A model generated the notes under the pieces. That model did no database searches, had not been told where the DNA came from, and saw nothing but the letters and a program-made list of their open reading frames with translations. A stretch of 64,000 bases of DNA from Lysobacter niastensis (GTDB lineage: Bacteria > Pseudomonadota > Gammaproteobacteria > Xanthomonadales > Xanthomonadaceae), in the NCBI RefSeq assembly GCF_015453285.1, contig NZ_JADLZT010000006.1, positions 310,001 through 374,000 of the forward strand. Direction: 5' to 3'. Position 1 is the stretch's first letter. Each line of letters opens with the position of its first letter. Shown here one piece after another: positions 53,261-60,822 of the stretch. A program made the translations under genes and the position numbers.

Positions 53261-53846
53261 GGTATTGACGATCGCGACGGCCGCGCTGGGCACCCTGCAG
53301 CCGGGTCACCACGAGCCCGGACACGCATGGCAGGCGCACCTGCTCACGCTTGCCCAAGACGATGCCCGCTTCGCGGTGACGTTGACGGCGCCGCTGAACC
53401 TGGACCTCCACAACATGTACGCGGGGCACAGCTCGCACAGGTCGCACAGCAGCCACAGCTCCCATCGTTCGCACTATTCGGGCAGTGGCGGCTACAGCGC
53501 CCCGGTCTACACGCCACCGCCACCTCCGCCGCCGCCACGGCCGACGACCTATGCCCCGGTGTCGAGCGGTTCTTCAGCGACCTCCGGAGATCCGTTCTCT
53601 CTTTCCGCCGCGACAGTAGGTAACAGCCAGCCGCCGCGCGCCAGCCAAGATCAGTTGCAGCTGATGATCATGCGCGTCCAGGCGGCATTGTTTGCACGTG
53701 GTTACGACCCTGGTGGCATTGACGGTACGCTTGGCCCCCAGACTCGAATGGCGCTCGAACTGTTCCAGAGCCGGCATGGCATGCCGGTGACGGGCACAAT
53801 GACAACGGAGACTCTTGATGCTCTTGGCATCGCTCTGTCGCCGTAG
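53253..53846 (+). CDS. hxsA: HxsA, His-Xaa-Ser repeat precursor with peptidoglycan-binding domain
   Basis: 197 residues. Residues 1-55 are a leader-like region. Residues 59-76 are six consecutive HxS triplets (HSS HRS HSS HSS HRS HYS), the presumed modification site. A proline run (about 88-96) and a Ser-rich linker follow. Residues about 133-193 form a PG_binding_1 domain (QLMIMRVQAALFARGYDPGG, IDGTLGPQTRMALELFQSRHG), which would tether the modified peptide to the cell wall. No obvious signal peptide, so the export route is open. The target and function of the product are unknown. Confidence 0.92.
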   Translation: MSKVLTIATAALGTLQPGHHEPGHAWQAHLLTLAQDDARFAVTLTAPLNLDLHNMYAGHSSHRSHSSHSSHRSHYSGSGGYSAPVYTPPPPPPPPRPTTYAPVSSGSSATSGDPFSLSAATVGNSQPPRASQDQLQLMIMRVQAALFARGYDPGGIDGTLGPQTRMALELFQSRHGMPVTGTMTTETLDALGIALSP

Positions 53847-53908
53847 CGGGGCGACAAGGCGGCACCTGCACCCTGGGCGCCTAAAGAGCGTAGTTCTGGT
53901 CATTTCAT

Positions 53909-53942
53909 CTAAGGCGAAGCCGCTTTCGGCGCGCCTTAGTTC
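53909..53942 (+). terminator. Hairpin after hxsA
   Basis: CTAAGGCG (53909-53916) pairs with CGCCTTAG (53932-53939), enclosing a GCCG-CTTT-CGGC stem. It lies 63 bp after hxsA and ends the cassette. The T tract is weak (TTCT). Confidence 0.65.
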
Positions 53943-53960
53943 TAGCATTAGGGGCCTCGC

Positions 53961-54461
53961 GTGAAGCGGAAACCACGGATTCCGTTAAAGCAAATTCGAA
54001 AGTATCAAGATATGTACAGCGCATACGCTGATTCAGAGTTTGACCACCTGCGTGGCGTGGCGCACCTGACTCCAGCACAGCTATATGAGATCTGCCGATG
54101 GAAGTCCAAGCGCCGACCGGAACTTGCACTTGGGAACTCCAAAGAACTGGTTAAGGAGATCACCGCATTTGCCTTCAGCGCGAAGTGCGAGGAATCAAGA
54201 ATTGGCGTGTTGACATTGCTTGATGGTGTCAGCTTTCCAACCGCTTCAGTCATCCTGCATTTCTGCGTGAGCAGGAGCTACCCAATCCTGGATTTTCGGG
54301 CCCTATGGAGTCTTGGGATCGAGAAGCCAGCAGCATATTCAGCGAGATTCTGGATCGAGTACGTGGAGTGTTGCCGAAACATGGCAAGGGACAACGGACT
54401 GTCCGTACGCAGCCTCGACAAAGCGCTCTGGCAGTACTCGCGCGAGCACAAAAATAAATAG
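53961..54461 (+). CDS. HhH-GPD-like hypothetical protein
   Basis: 166 residues, helical and basic. RIGVLTLLDGVSFPTASVILHFCVSRSYPILDFRALWSLG (about residues 84-120) resembles the helix-hairpin-helix and following helix of base-excision glycosylases, in which a GVxxxTAS loop contacts DNA and an Asp follows soon after. The full glycosylase fold is not obvious and the usual catalytic Lys is not seen. DNA binding is inferred. It follows the Hxs hairpin, so probably has its own promoter. Confidence 0.6.
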   Translation: MKRKPRIPLKQIRKYQDMYSAYADSEFDHLRGVAHLTPAQLYEICRWKSKRRPELALGNSKELVKEITAFAFSAKCEESRIGVLTLLDGVSFPTASVILHFCVSRSYPILDFRALWSLGIEKPAAYSARFWIEYVECCRNMARDNGLSVRSLDKALWQYSREHKNK

Positions 54462-54583
54462 TCGGGCGATGTTGGCCCCTGGACGGCATGGTCTGCTGAG
54501 GTGGCCCACCAGGAGCGACTGGGCCCGAGGTCGGCCGTTAGCGCTACCTTAGTAAGCCTGTCGTGCAGCTCGGTTCTGCCAAT

Positions 54584-55444
54584 TCATTCGAGCCGACGTA
54601 GCCCCTCGTCGCGGCTGGGCGAGCCAGGAGCACCACGTTGCTTGAAGTCGCGCTTGGCGCGAAACGCCTCCGAAAATGCGGCAGACAAGATTCCAGTTGG
54701 CATTGCGATTAGGCCAATTCCGGACAGCGCAGTGATGCCGGCGAACAAGCGACCCAATACGGTCACTGGCACAACGTCGCCGTAGCCCACCGTTGTCAAT
54801 GTACTGACCGACCACCAGAGCGCCCTGGGAATGCTGCCAAATGCTTCCGGTTGTACGTCGGCTTCTACAGAGTACAGCGCTGCGGCGGACAACAAAATCA
54901 CGGATCCCGCAAGGGATACAGAGAACAAGAGTTCATGTCGACGCTCAAAAACCGAGCGTAAAACCAATTGCATCGCGGCTGAATAACGGACTAGGCGCGA
55001 AAGTGCCAGCAGCCGAAAAAGTCGCAGTAGACGGACTAAGAAGGACTGAGTCCCCCAGCCCGCGAAGTAGGGAAGGATCGAAGCAAGGTCGAGCAAGGCA
55101 ATGGGAGTCAGTGCATACCGAATACGTCCCAACACACCTGAGTAGCGCGGATCGGCTCCCGCCGCCCAAAGGCGAAGTCCGTATTCCGTCGCAAAAAAAG
55201 TGATGAAAGCAAGCTCGAAAGCTGGCCCGATCGGGCCAAGCGAGCTGCTGATCGCAGGCTCCGTCGCGAGGATTGCAAGAACAATGGACAGAACAATAAC
55301 CACGGCGCTGAGCCTTTGAAACCAGGTCAACTGGTGGGCTTCGGCGCCGTTCAGCGCCTTGTGGACTCGCCGCCGAATGTCATCCTCGTCATTGCCCGCA
55401 TAGGTTATCGCGCCGACCTCGAGCTCACTATTCATGTCACTCAT
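54584..55444 (-). CDS. Voltage-gated-type potassium channel
   Basis: 286 residues. A six-helix ion channel: S1-S4 (LSAVVIVLSIVLAIL, AFELAFITFFATEYGLRLW, LTPIALLDLASILPYF), with an Arg-rich S4 (LVRLLRLFRLLALSRLVRY, about residues 133-151). Pore loop STLTTVGYGDVVP carries the K+ selectivity filter TVGYG. The C-terminal cytoplasmic part is short. Its ATG overlaps the DUF4236 stop, so the two are co-transcribed. Confidence 0.93.
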   Translation of the reverse strand: MSDMNSELEVGAITYAGNDEDDIRRRVHKALNGAEAHQLTWFQRLSAVVIVLSIVLAILATEPAISSSLGPIGPAFELAFITFFATEYGLRLWAAGADPRYSGVLGRIRYALTPIALLDLASILPYFAGWGTQSFLVRLLRLFRLLALSRLVRYSAAMQLVLRSVFERRHELLFSVSLAGSVILLSAAALYSVEADVQPEAFGSIPRALWWSVSTLTTVGYGDVVPVTVLGRLFAGITALSGIGLIAMPTGILSAAFSEAFRAKRDFKQRGAPGSPSRDEGLRRLE

Positions 55445-56688
55445 TGGTTGATCGCGTTGGATTGTGCCAACGAAACATTCATTACTTCCTCGGGCAAGAA
55501 CGGCGCAATGGCCTTAAAGATGCCCGTCTTGCTCATGGCCCTACGAAGATCGAAGCGGGCGATTGCATCAACGACGTCAATGTTCTCGAGAGCAGAGGGG
55601 GAGAACTCAATCTCAGTCCAATCTTGCCTCGTCGCAATCAACGATAAGAGATACTCGTCGGAAATTCGGCCGGTGGCTTTGTCGCTGCGCTGCGAGTATC
55701 CGGAAATGACCACCCGCTCAGCCTTGGGGAGTGCTGCGAAAATCTCGCCAACAATTCGAAACACGATGGCATGAATATGTCGCATGTACAGGCGTTGCAC
55801 TTGCATCGGCGACATATCCTTGACTGACAGCTTCATTCCCCGGGCCGGCACGCCCGCCACCTTGTCAGGCATGTCGCCGATTTCTGGGAGATCGATATCG
55901 ACAAAAACGTCCCGGCCACCCGCCTCAACTTCCGTCGAAATCAGAGTTTCCCGTGGCCAAGCGATGTCTTGCAGCGTAGCCTCAAGATGGAGCTCCATCG
56001 CTTTCGTGTCGATGTAGATCTGCTCCTCGATCAACACGCGGCGTGCATGCTCTTCCTGTCTATGGTCGGTCGCCGCCGACTCCCATTGGGCAACTAAGTC
56101 CTCATAATGCCGATTGGCCTGTTGATTCTCTGCATCGATGCGCTCCCGCGTCCGCTTGAAGAACTTCCCTAAGAAGCTCGGAATTTTGGGCTTGGGTGGG
56201 ACCGGGCGCGGCGATTCAAACTCGCGCCCAATGAAGGTAGGTCGATTATCTGGAGATGGGGTGTCGCGATGGAGTTCGCCCACTGCTTCGATCTGGGCAT
56301 TGATCTCATCGCATTTAGACTGAATCAGCTTGCGTATCGCGTCGCCATGCTGCCGCTTGGCGATGCGGACCAGGCTCTCGGCAAGCGGTTTTCCGGTCTG
56401 GTCCTGGAAAAATACCTCTCCATCGTCGCGGACTCCGACTGAAACCGGAAGCGAGATCATCTGAGTTGGTTGTGCCGCAGATTGGGAGTAGGGCGTACCG
56501 CCGCCAGTCGATAGCTTCTGCCGCATTGACAGTCCTGTTCCGGGAATGCCGACGTTTCCATAGACGCCACGCTTGCCGACACTGACAGAGGCGCCACGAG
56601 GGCCGAAACTCAAACTGGTGCCGCCTCCGCTCAGGTTCATGCGAATTCCGGGCGCAAGCTTGAACGACTTACGAAAACGAATCCCCAT
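55441..56688 (-). CDS. DUF4236-domain protein
   Basis: 415 residues from the ATG at 56688. The N-terminal DUF4236 domain is clear: MGIRFRKSFKLAPGIRMN and GGGTSLSFGPRGASVSVG, about residues 1-60. The rest is a helical, charged region with no known domain (residues about 100-300), then a strand-rich C-terminus (VFVDIDLPEIGDMP, VVISGYSQR). The frame stays open upstream into IS3 remnant sequence, so the annotated start must be taken inside. Function unknown. Confidence 0.85.
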   Translation of the reverse strand: MGIRFRKSFKLAPGIRMNLSGGGTSLSFGPRGASVSVGKRGVYGNVGIPGTGLSMRQKLSTGGGTPYSQSAAQPTQMISLPVSVGVRDDGEVFFQDQTGKPLAESLVRIAKRQHGDAIRKLIQSKCDEINAQIEAVGELHRDTPSPDNRPTFIGREFESPRPVPPKPKIPSFLGKFFKRTRERIDAENQQANRHYEDLVAQWESAATDHRQEEHARRVLIEEQIYIDTKAMELHLEATLQDIAWPRETLISTEVEAGGRDVFVDIDLPEIGDMPDKVAGVPARGMKLSVKDMSPMQVQRLYMRHIHAIVFRIVGEIFAALPKAERVVISGYSQRSDKATGRISDEYLLSLIATRQDWTEIEFSPSALENIDVVDAIARFDLRRAMSKTGIFKAIAPFLPEEVMNVSLAQSNAINQ

Positions 56689-56787
56689 TACGTCCCCCCA
56701 GACGTGCAGACCTTCTTGGGCCCACTTCGGAGAGTACCCCATTGATTGTGTGCTCCCAAGCCCAGTGTGGGATGGCAAATTGGGACT

Positions 56788-57080
56788 CTGCCGCGAGTAC
56801 AGGTCCATCACCGCCGCCAGGAACAGCCAGCCTTGGTGGGATGTAGGTGATGTCGGTGACCCGGACCCGTGTTCCGGCGCCGAAGACGTGAAGTCACGGT
56901 TGAGCACGTTGCCCACCACATCCACCACGCCCACCGGGGCCGCCGTGGTAGCGCGGCTAGCGCCCGTAGCCTACCTGAGCGCGCAGGCCCCGAGCTTTCA
57001 TCAGGCGCCGTACGGGGTGCCGGCTACAAGTCTCGCCGGCCTCGCGCAGGTCCAGGCGGGCTGGGTGGCTCACGCTGCAT
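56788..57080 (-). mobile_element. Remnant of an IS3-family transposase (OrfB)
   Basis: Reading minus strand, VRRLMKARGLRAQVGYGR (helix-turn-helix end of OrfB, about 57030-56970) is followed after a frame change by NVLNRDFTSSAPEHG and, after another shift, GWLFLAAVMDLYSR (about 56830-56790). This order and spacing match IS3-family OrfB before its second catalytic Asp. Both ends are lost, so it cannot transpose. Confidence 0.75.
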
Positions 57081-57130
57081 GCGAGCAAGGCGGGCAGAGG
57101 GCCAAGCGGTCGCATTGCGCGCACAAGCTT

Positions 57131-57655
57131 GGTTCGTTAGAGGGGAAGTGACCATCCGCCGTGGTCATACATCCGATAAACCCGGCTTATCGCCTGTACG
57201 GTGGCGCAGATCAGAGTCTGCAGAAGCCGGCATGGAGGTCACGCTGAGCGTCCGCTTCCGACCTAAAGACTCTGGGCACCTCGCGGACGCCCAAAATTTG
57301 GTTCGGTTCTGACGGAATTTCCTGTTTTGAGCAATCAGAATCGAACTCTCGTCAACGATTTCCCGGGCGCCGTCCAAGCCGAGCGAGTTTTTCAACACAA
57401 TCGACCCAAAGCGGCCGCTCGTGGCGACTCGCCCCGAGCCGTTGGTCCGGTTATCCGCCGCTTATTTGACCGGCTACCGTATCGTCCCTTTCCCGCAAAC
57501 GCTGAGGCGTTACCACTGAGGAGCGTCGGAACAGGCGGCTGGTCCTTGAAGCGCTGCTCAGACGGCGCGGCCTGGGTGGGGGATCATCCATTGCGGCGAC
57601 CTCCGCGCAGGACCATGATCACGGCCGTGGCCGTCAAGGCAGAGAGGTCCTCATC
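57131..57655. other. 525-bp stretch of element debris
   Basis: No intact gene is seen. It holds one copy of a 30-bp repeat (57385) also found before the IS1182 remnant. Other frames show composition typical of shadows. Confidence 0.5.
57385..57414 (+). repeat. 30-bp direct repeat, copy 1
   Basis: GAGTTTTTCAAC-led 30 bases that match 27 of 30 positions with 59070-59099, same orientation. In the second place it adjoins an IS1182 transposase start, so it is probably part of that IS's end. Confidence 0.8.
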
Positions 57656-57877
57656 GTGGAATGCATGTACGACGAAGAGATTTATAAAGAGTTCGTCATA
57701 CGCGCGATTGCCGAACTGCGTGCGCGTGGGTGGATGGTTACGGTCCATGTGCAGAAACCTTCGGGAGAGTGGCTACCGCCCGTTGCAGAGAGCGCTAGCT
57801 CGTACGAGACGCCCAGGCTTGCGTTGAGTGCGGGATTGGCACGAGGGCGCGAGATCGTGGACAACACGTTCCGCTAG
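57656..57877 (+). CDS. Small hypothetical protein, 73 aa
   Basis: 73 residues from a GTG with AGAGAGG 9 bases upstream. YDEEIYKEFVIRAIAELRARGWMVTVHVQKPSGEWLPP has a clean helix-then-strand pattern and a conserved-looking ending (SAGLARGREIVDNTF). I do not recognise the family. It is surrounded by element debris and has no operon partner. Confidence 0.6.
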   Translation: MECMYDEEIYKEFVIRAIAELRARGWMVTVHVQKPSGEWLPPVAESASSYETPRLALSAGLARGREIVDNTFR

Positions 57878-57906
57878 CGCCCGGCCATGGACGAGCACCC
57901 CAGTCG

Positions 57907-58083
57907 TTCGAGGTCGCCAGGACGCGCTACGCGGATGGCGGCGTGATCGCGCAGAGCCGCAAGGAAGGCTACGCCGCGCACGAAGAGTGCATGCAGAGCA
58001 TCCGGCGCCTGATAGGACGGTCGCGAGCGCCGCGACCATGGCGGCTCGTATCAATCGTCCGTACATCGACGTTCCTTCAGTGA
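57907..58083 (+). pseudogene. Possible DUF1508 (YegP-like) remnant
   Basis: An open stretch with no start reads FEVARTRYADGGVIAQSRKE, then GYAAHEECMQSIRRLIG. This resembles the VIA-S-GY-----C--I pattern of YegP-like (DUF1508) domains. The first strand is changed and the frame ends in unrelated sequence. Weak call. Confidence 0.35.
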
Positions 58084-58283
58084 GTCGGGCGAGCGAGGAG
58101 CCTAGGCCTTGCAGGGTTATTCGGACGCCGCCGGAATGTGCATGCAACGCCAATCCACCTGAATATTCAGTTTTGTTTGACACACAGACGCTGTCTATGT
58201 CTCCGCTTCTGGCGCGGCAGCTCGGAGCTTCCGTGGGCCGGGGCGGTGGGACAACGCCCCCGTCGCAGCAGGCCTGTCCGCCC

Positions 58284-58475
58284 ATGTCCGAGATTGCCGC
58301 GACCACCACCTTCCGCACCTGGATGTGCGTCGTCTGCGGGTTCGTCTACGACGAGGCCCAGGGGTTGCCGGAAGAGGGCATCGGCCCGGGCACGCGCTGG
58401 GAGGACGTGCCGGACACCTGGACGTGCCCGGATTGCGGAGCCACCAAAGACGATTTCGAGATGATGCCGCTCTGA
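58284..58475 (+). CDS. Rubredoxin
   Basis: 63 residues. MCVVCGFVYDEAQGLPEEG and WTCPDCGATKDDFEMM give the two CxxCG loops that bind one Fe(SCys)4 centre, with the standard 25- to 30-residue spacing. Residues 1-12 are a short extension. It carries single electrons in the cytoplasm, for example to alkane hydroxylases or oxygen-stress reductases. No partner is nearby. It lies between element remnants. Confidence 0.94.
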   Translation: MSEIAATTTFRTWMCVVCGFVYDEAQGLPEEGIGPGTRWEDVPDTWTCPDCGATKDDFEMMPL

Positions 58476-58584
58476 TGATGCTGCCCTGAAGCGCTGCTTC
58501 AGTTCTGGCCGCGATGGCGGTGCGAAAGCTGAGAGCGGATAGGCTGACCCCGGGGGCAGAGGCCCCACATTGCGGACGAACCAG

Positions 58585-59013
58585 CCCCCTTTGCCACCGA
58601 CCAGCCCTTCGGCTAGGCAGCGCTCCAATACCCTTCTCGAACACGAACCGCAGGGTGTCGTTGTCGCGGAACCGGCCATGCCGGTTCTTCGAGAACGTCG
58701 AGTGGTCCGGCACCGCGTCTTCCAGCCCCAGGCGGCAGAACCAGCGGCAAGCGAGGTTCAGATGCACCTCTTCACAAAGCCGATGCTCGGAGCGGATGCC
58801 GAAGCAGTAGCCGACGATCAGCATGCGAATCAGCAATGCCGGATCGACGGAAGGGCGGCCGGTGTGGCTGTAGTGCGGCGCGAGATGCCGGTGCAGCTCG
58901 CTCAGATCCAGGAACTGGTCGATGCCGCGGAGCAGATGGTTCGCTGGAACGTGCTCTTCCAGGTTGAAGGCGTAGAACAGCGGCGCTTGGCCGACTTCCT
59001 GACGTCCCATCAT
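58585..59013 (-). pseudogene. Truncated IS1182-family transposase
   Basis: From the ATG at 59013 the first 130 or so residues are a clear IS1182-type N-terminus: GRQEV, LEEHVPANHLLRGIDQFLDLS, HYSHTGRPSVDPALLIRMLIVGYCFGIRSE and PDHSTFSKNRHGRFRD. Near 58640 one extra G shifts the frame; the other frame continues VLERCLAEGLVGGKG, then ends. The catalytic C-terminal two thirds are missing, so it is inactive. Confidence 0.85.
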
Positions 59014-59069
59014 CACGTCGAGTTCCTTCCATGACGTCAGTGAATCAGCATCAGATGACCGATTCAACC

Positions 59070-59099
59070 GAGTTTTTCAACGGAATAGACCCAAAGCGG
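59070..59099 (+). repeat. 30-bp direct repeat, copy 2
   Basis: Partner of 57385-57414 (27 of 30 identical), 57 bp upstream of the transposase ATG on the minus strand. Probable IS1182 end sequence. Confidence 0.8.
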
Positions 59100-59147
59100 A
59101 CGCCTAGGCAGCCAAGACTTCATCAACGGGAGCGCGAGGCACGATCG

Positions 59148-60350
59148 CTAACGCGCGATCCGTTTCGCTGAGGTGCTACTCAGCACAGGAATCAGGATAA
59201 GCGTCAGCGCCGAGCATCCGGCACCTGTCCAGAACGTCCAGGCCGGACCATGCCGATCCCACAGCCAGCCAGCCAGGACGCTGGCTGCAAGCAGTGCCAG
59301 TCCAGACACCAGGTTGAATACGCCGAACGCTGTGCCTCGGTGCTCGGCCGGCGCCACGTCCGCGATCATGCTTGCAACGATGCCCTGGTTCAGGCCCATA
59401 TGCAGCCCCCACAGGGCGACGCCAACGAACAGCCCGGCTGGCGTGTGGGCCAGCGCCAGCGCAACATCGGCCGTGACCAGCATCGCCATGCCCGCAGCCA
59501 GCAACGCCGCCCGCGGCCGGTGGTCGGACAGATGGCCCGCCGGATATGCCGTCAACGCATAGACGGCGCTCATCACCACCAGAACCAACGGCACGTAGGT
59601 CACCGCCACGCCCACATCGGCGGCACGCAATACCAGGAACGCTTCGCTGAAGCGCGCCAGCGAGAGAAATGCGCCCAAGGCCGTCAAGCGCGCGAACGCC
59701 GGCCCGAGCCTCACAAGGCCGGCACGGGTGAGCGGCAGACGTGCCGGCTTGCGTTCGTGGTCGGGCTCCGGCAGCCGAATCAACAGCAAAACCGCCACGA
59801 TGCCCGGCACTACCGCCCACCACAGCACTGCGCGGATATCGTCGGCTAACAGCCACATCAATCCGATCGCGAGTAGCGGCCCGAGCACCGCGCCAACCGT
59901 GTCCATCGATTGACGCAGGCCGAACGCCGCGCCGCGCACTTCTGGTGGCGCCAAGTCACCCACTAAGGCGTCGCGTGGGGCGCCACGAATACCCTTGCCA
60001 AAGCGATCAAGCAGGCGCGCGGTCGTCACCGTTGCGACTGACTCGGCCAGCGGAAACAGCGGCTTTACCACAGTGGCCAGGCCGTAACCCAGCAGCACCA
60101 GCGGCTTGCGCCGGCCGATCGCGTCGCTGATGTAGCCAGAGAACACCTTGACGATGAGCACGAGCGCCTCGGCCGCACCTTCGATGAGGCCGATGACCAG
60201 CGCGCTCGCGCCCAGGCTGCCAGCCAGCAGGACGGGAAGCAGGCCGTGCACCATCTCCGAGCTCATGTCGGTAAACAGGCTGACAAAGCCCAGCGCCCAG
60301 ATGGTGCGCGGGATAGCCGGGCGCGCTTGCAGCGTCGAAGGTGCTGTCAT
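59148..60350 (-). CDS. Major facilitator superfamily transporter
   Basis: 400 residues from the ATG at 60350, which overlaps the stop of the DUF190 gene. Twelve hydrophobic helices and MFS loop motifs: DAIGRRKPLVLLGYG and RLLDRFGKGIRGAPRDALVGD in the first half, PAGHLSDHRPRAALL in the second half. The DRFGKGIRGAPRDALV sequence is characteristic of a subgroup of uncharacterised MFS exporters. The substrate is not known. Confidence 0.9.
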   Translation of the reverse strand: MTAPSTLQARPAIPRTIWALGFVSLFTDMSSEMVHGLLPVLLAGSLGASALVIGLIEGAAEALVLIVKVFSGYISDAIGRRKPLVLLGYGLATVVKPLFPLAESVATVTTARLLDRFGKGIRGAPRDALVGDLAPPEVRGAAFGLRQSMDTVGAVLGPLLAIGLMWLLADDIRAVLWWAVVPGIVAVLLLIRLPEPDHERKPARLPLTRAGLVRLGPAFARLTALGAFLSLARFSEAFLVLRAADVGVAVTYVPLVLVVMSAVYALTAYPAGHLSDHRPRAALLAAGMAMLVTADVALALAHTPAGLFVGVALWGLHMGLNQGIVASMIADVAPAEHRGTAFGVFNLVSGLALLAASVLAGWLWDRHGPAWTFWTGAGCSALTLILIPVLSSTSAKRIAR

Positions 60351-60667
60351 GTCCGGCCGGATACGCCGAACTCCGTCGGCAGGCGGGCATAGAACAGATT
60401 CAGTTCCTCGGCAGCGAGCAACTCGAGCAATAGCGCAGCCTGCTCCTCGCTGGCGATGAACTCGACCAGCACCGGCTCCTCGCCGGCCAGCTCGAAGAAA
60501 TGCTGTTCGTGGAGCTTGCCGTGCCGACCGTAGCCAGCCATGGCCTTGAACGCGGAGCCGCCGTGGATGCCCAGCTTCTGTGCGCGGTCGAGCAGCCACT
60601 CATACAGGGGCAGGCCATGATGCTTGCGGTTCTCATAGGTGTAGAGCCGCAGGTGGAGGCCGTTCAT
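60347..60667 (-). CDS. DUF190 (PII-like) protein
   Basis: 106 residues. LHLRLYTYENRKHHGLPLYEWLLDRAQKLGIHGGSAFKAMAGYG is the conserved DUF190 start, and ELAGEEPVLVEFIASEEQA the second part. DUF190 proteins have a PII-like fold and usually follow crcB, the fluoride channel. Here a crcB fragment precedes it (ATGA overlap), so it has lost its functional partner and now leads into the MFS gene. Confidence 0.88.
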   Translation of the reverse strand: MNGLHLRLYTYENRKHHGLPLYEWLLDRAQKLGIHGGSAFKAMAGYGRHGKLHEQHFFELAGEEPVLVEFIASEEQAALLLELLAAEELNLFYARLPTEFGVSGRT

Positions 60668-60813
60668 GCCGAACCTCCCACGAGTTTGAAGATCCCACGC
60701 TTCGCAGCTATGCCGGCCAAGGTGGCAAGCAGCGAGGCGCCGACATGGGTTGCGGTGTGCAGGCAGGCCCAACGCAGTTCGCCGCGCAGCAGTAGTGTTG
60801 CCACCATTGTCAT
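60664..60813 (-). pseudogene. C-terminal fragment of crcB (fluoride channel)
   Basis: 49 codons from an ATG at 60813: MTMVATLLLRGELRWACLHT and a helix ATHVGASLLATLAGIAAKRG, matching the last helix of CrcB. The first three helices and the NST/fluoride motifs are missing; the stop of the SLC13 gene lies just 9 bp upstream. Overlap with the DUF190 gene (ATGA) is the normal crcB layout. Confidence 0.7.
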
Positions 60814-60822
60814 GGCCGGAGC

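Noticed and set aside
57327-57827. 166-codon plus-strand frame
   Set aside because: Covers IS-end repeat and overlaps the better supported 73-codon gene in another frame; composition is shadow-like.
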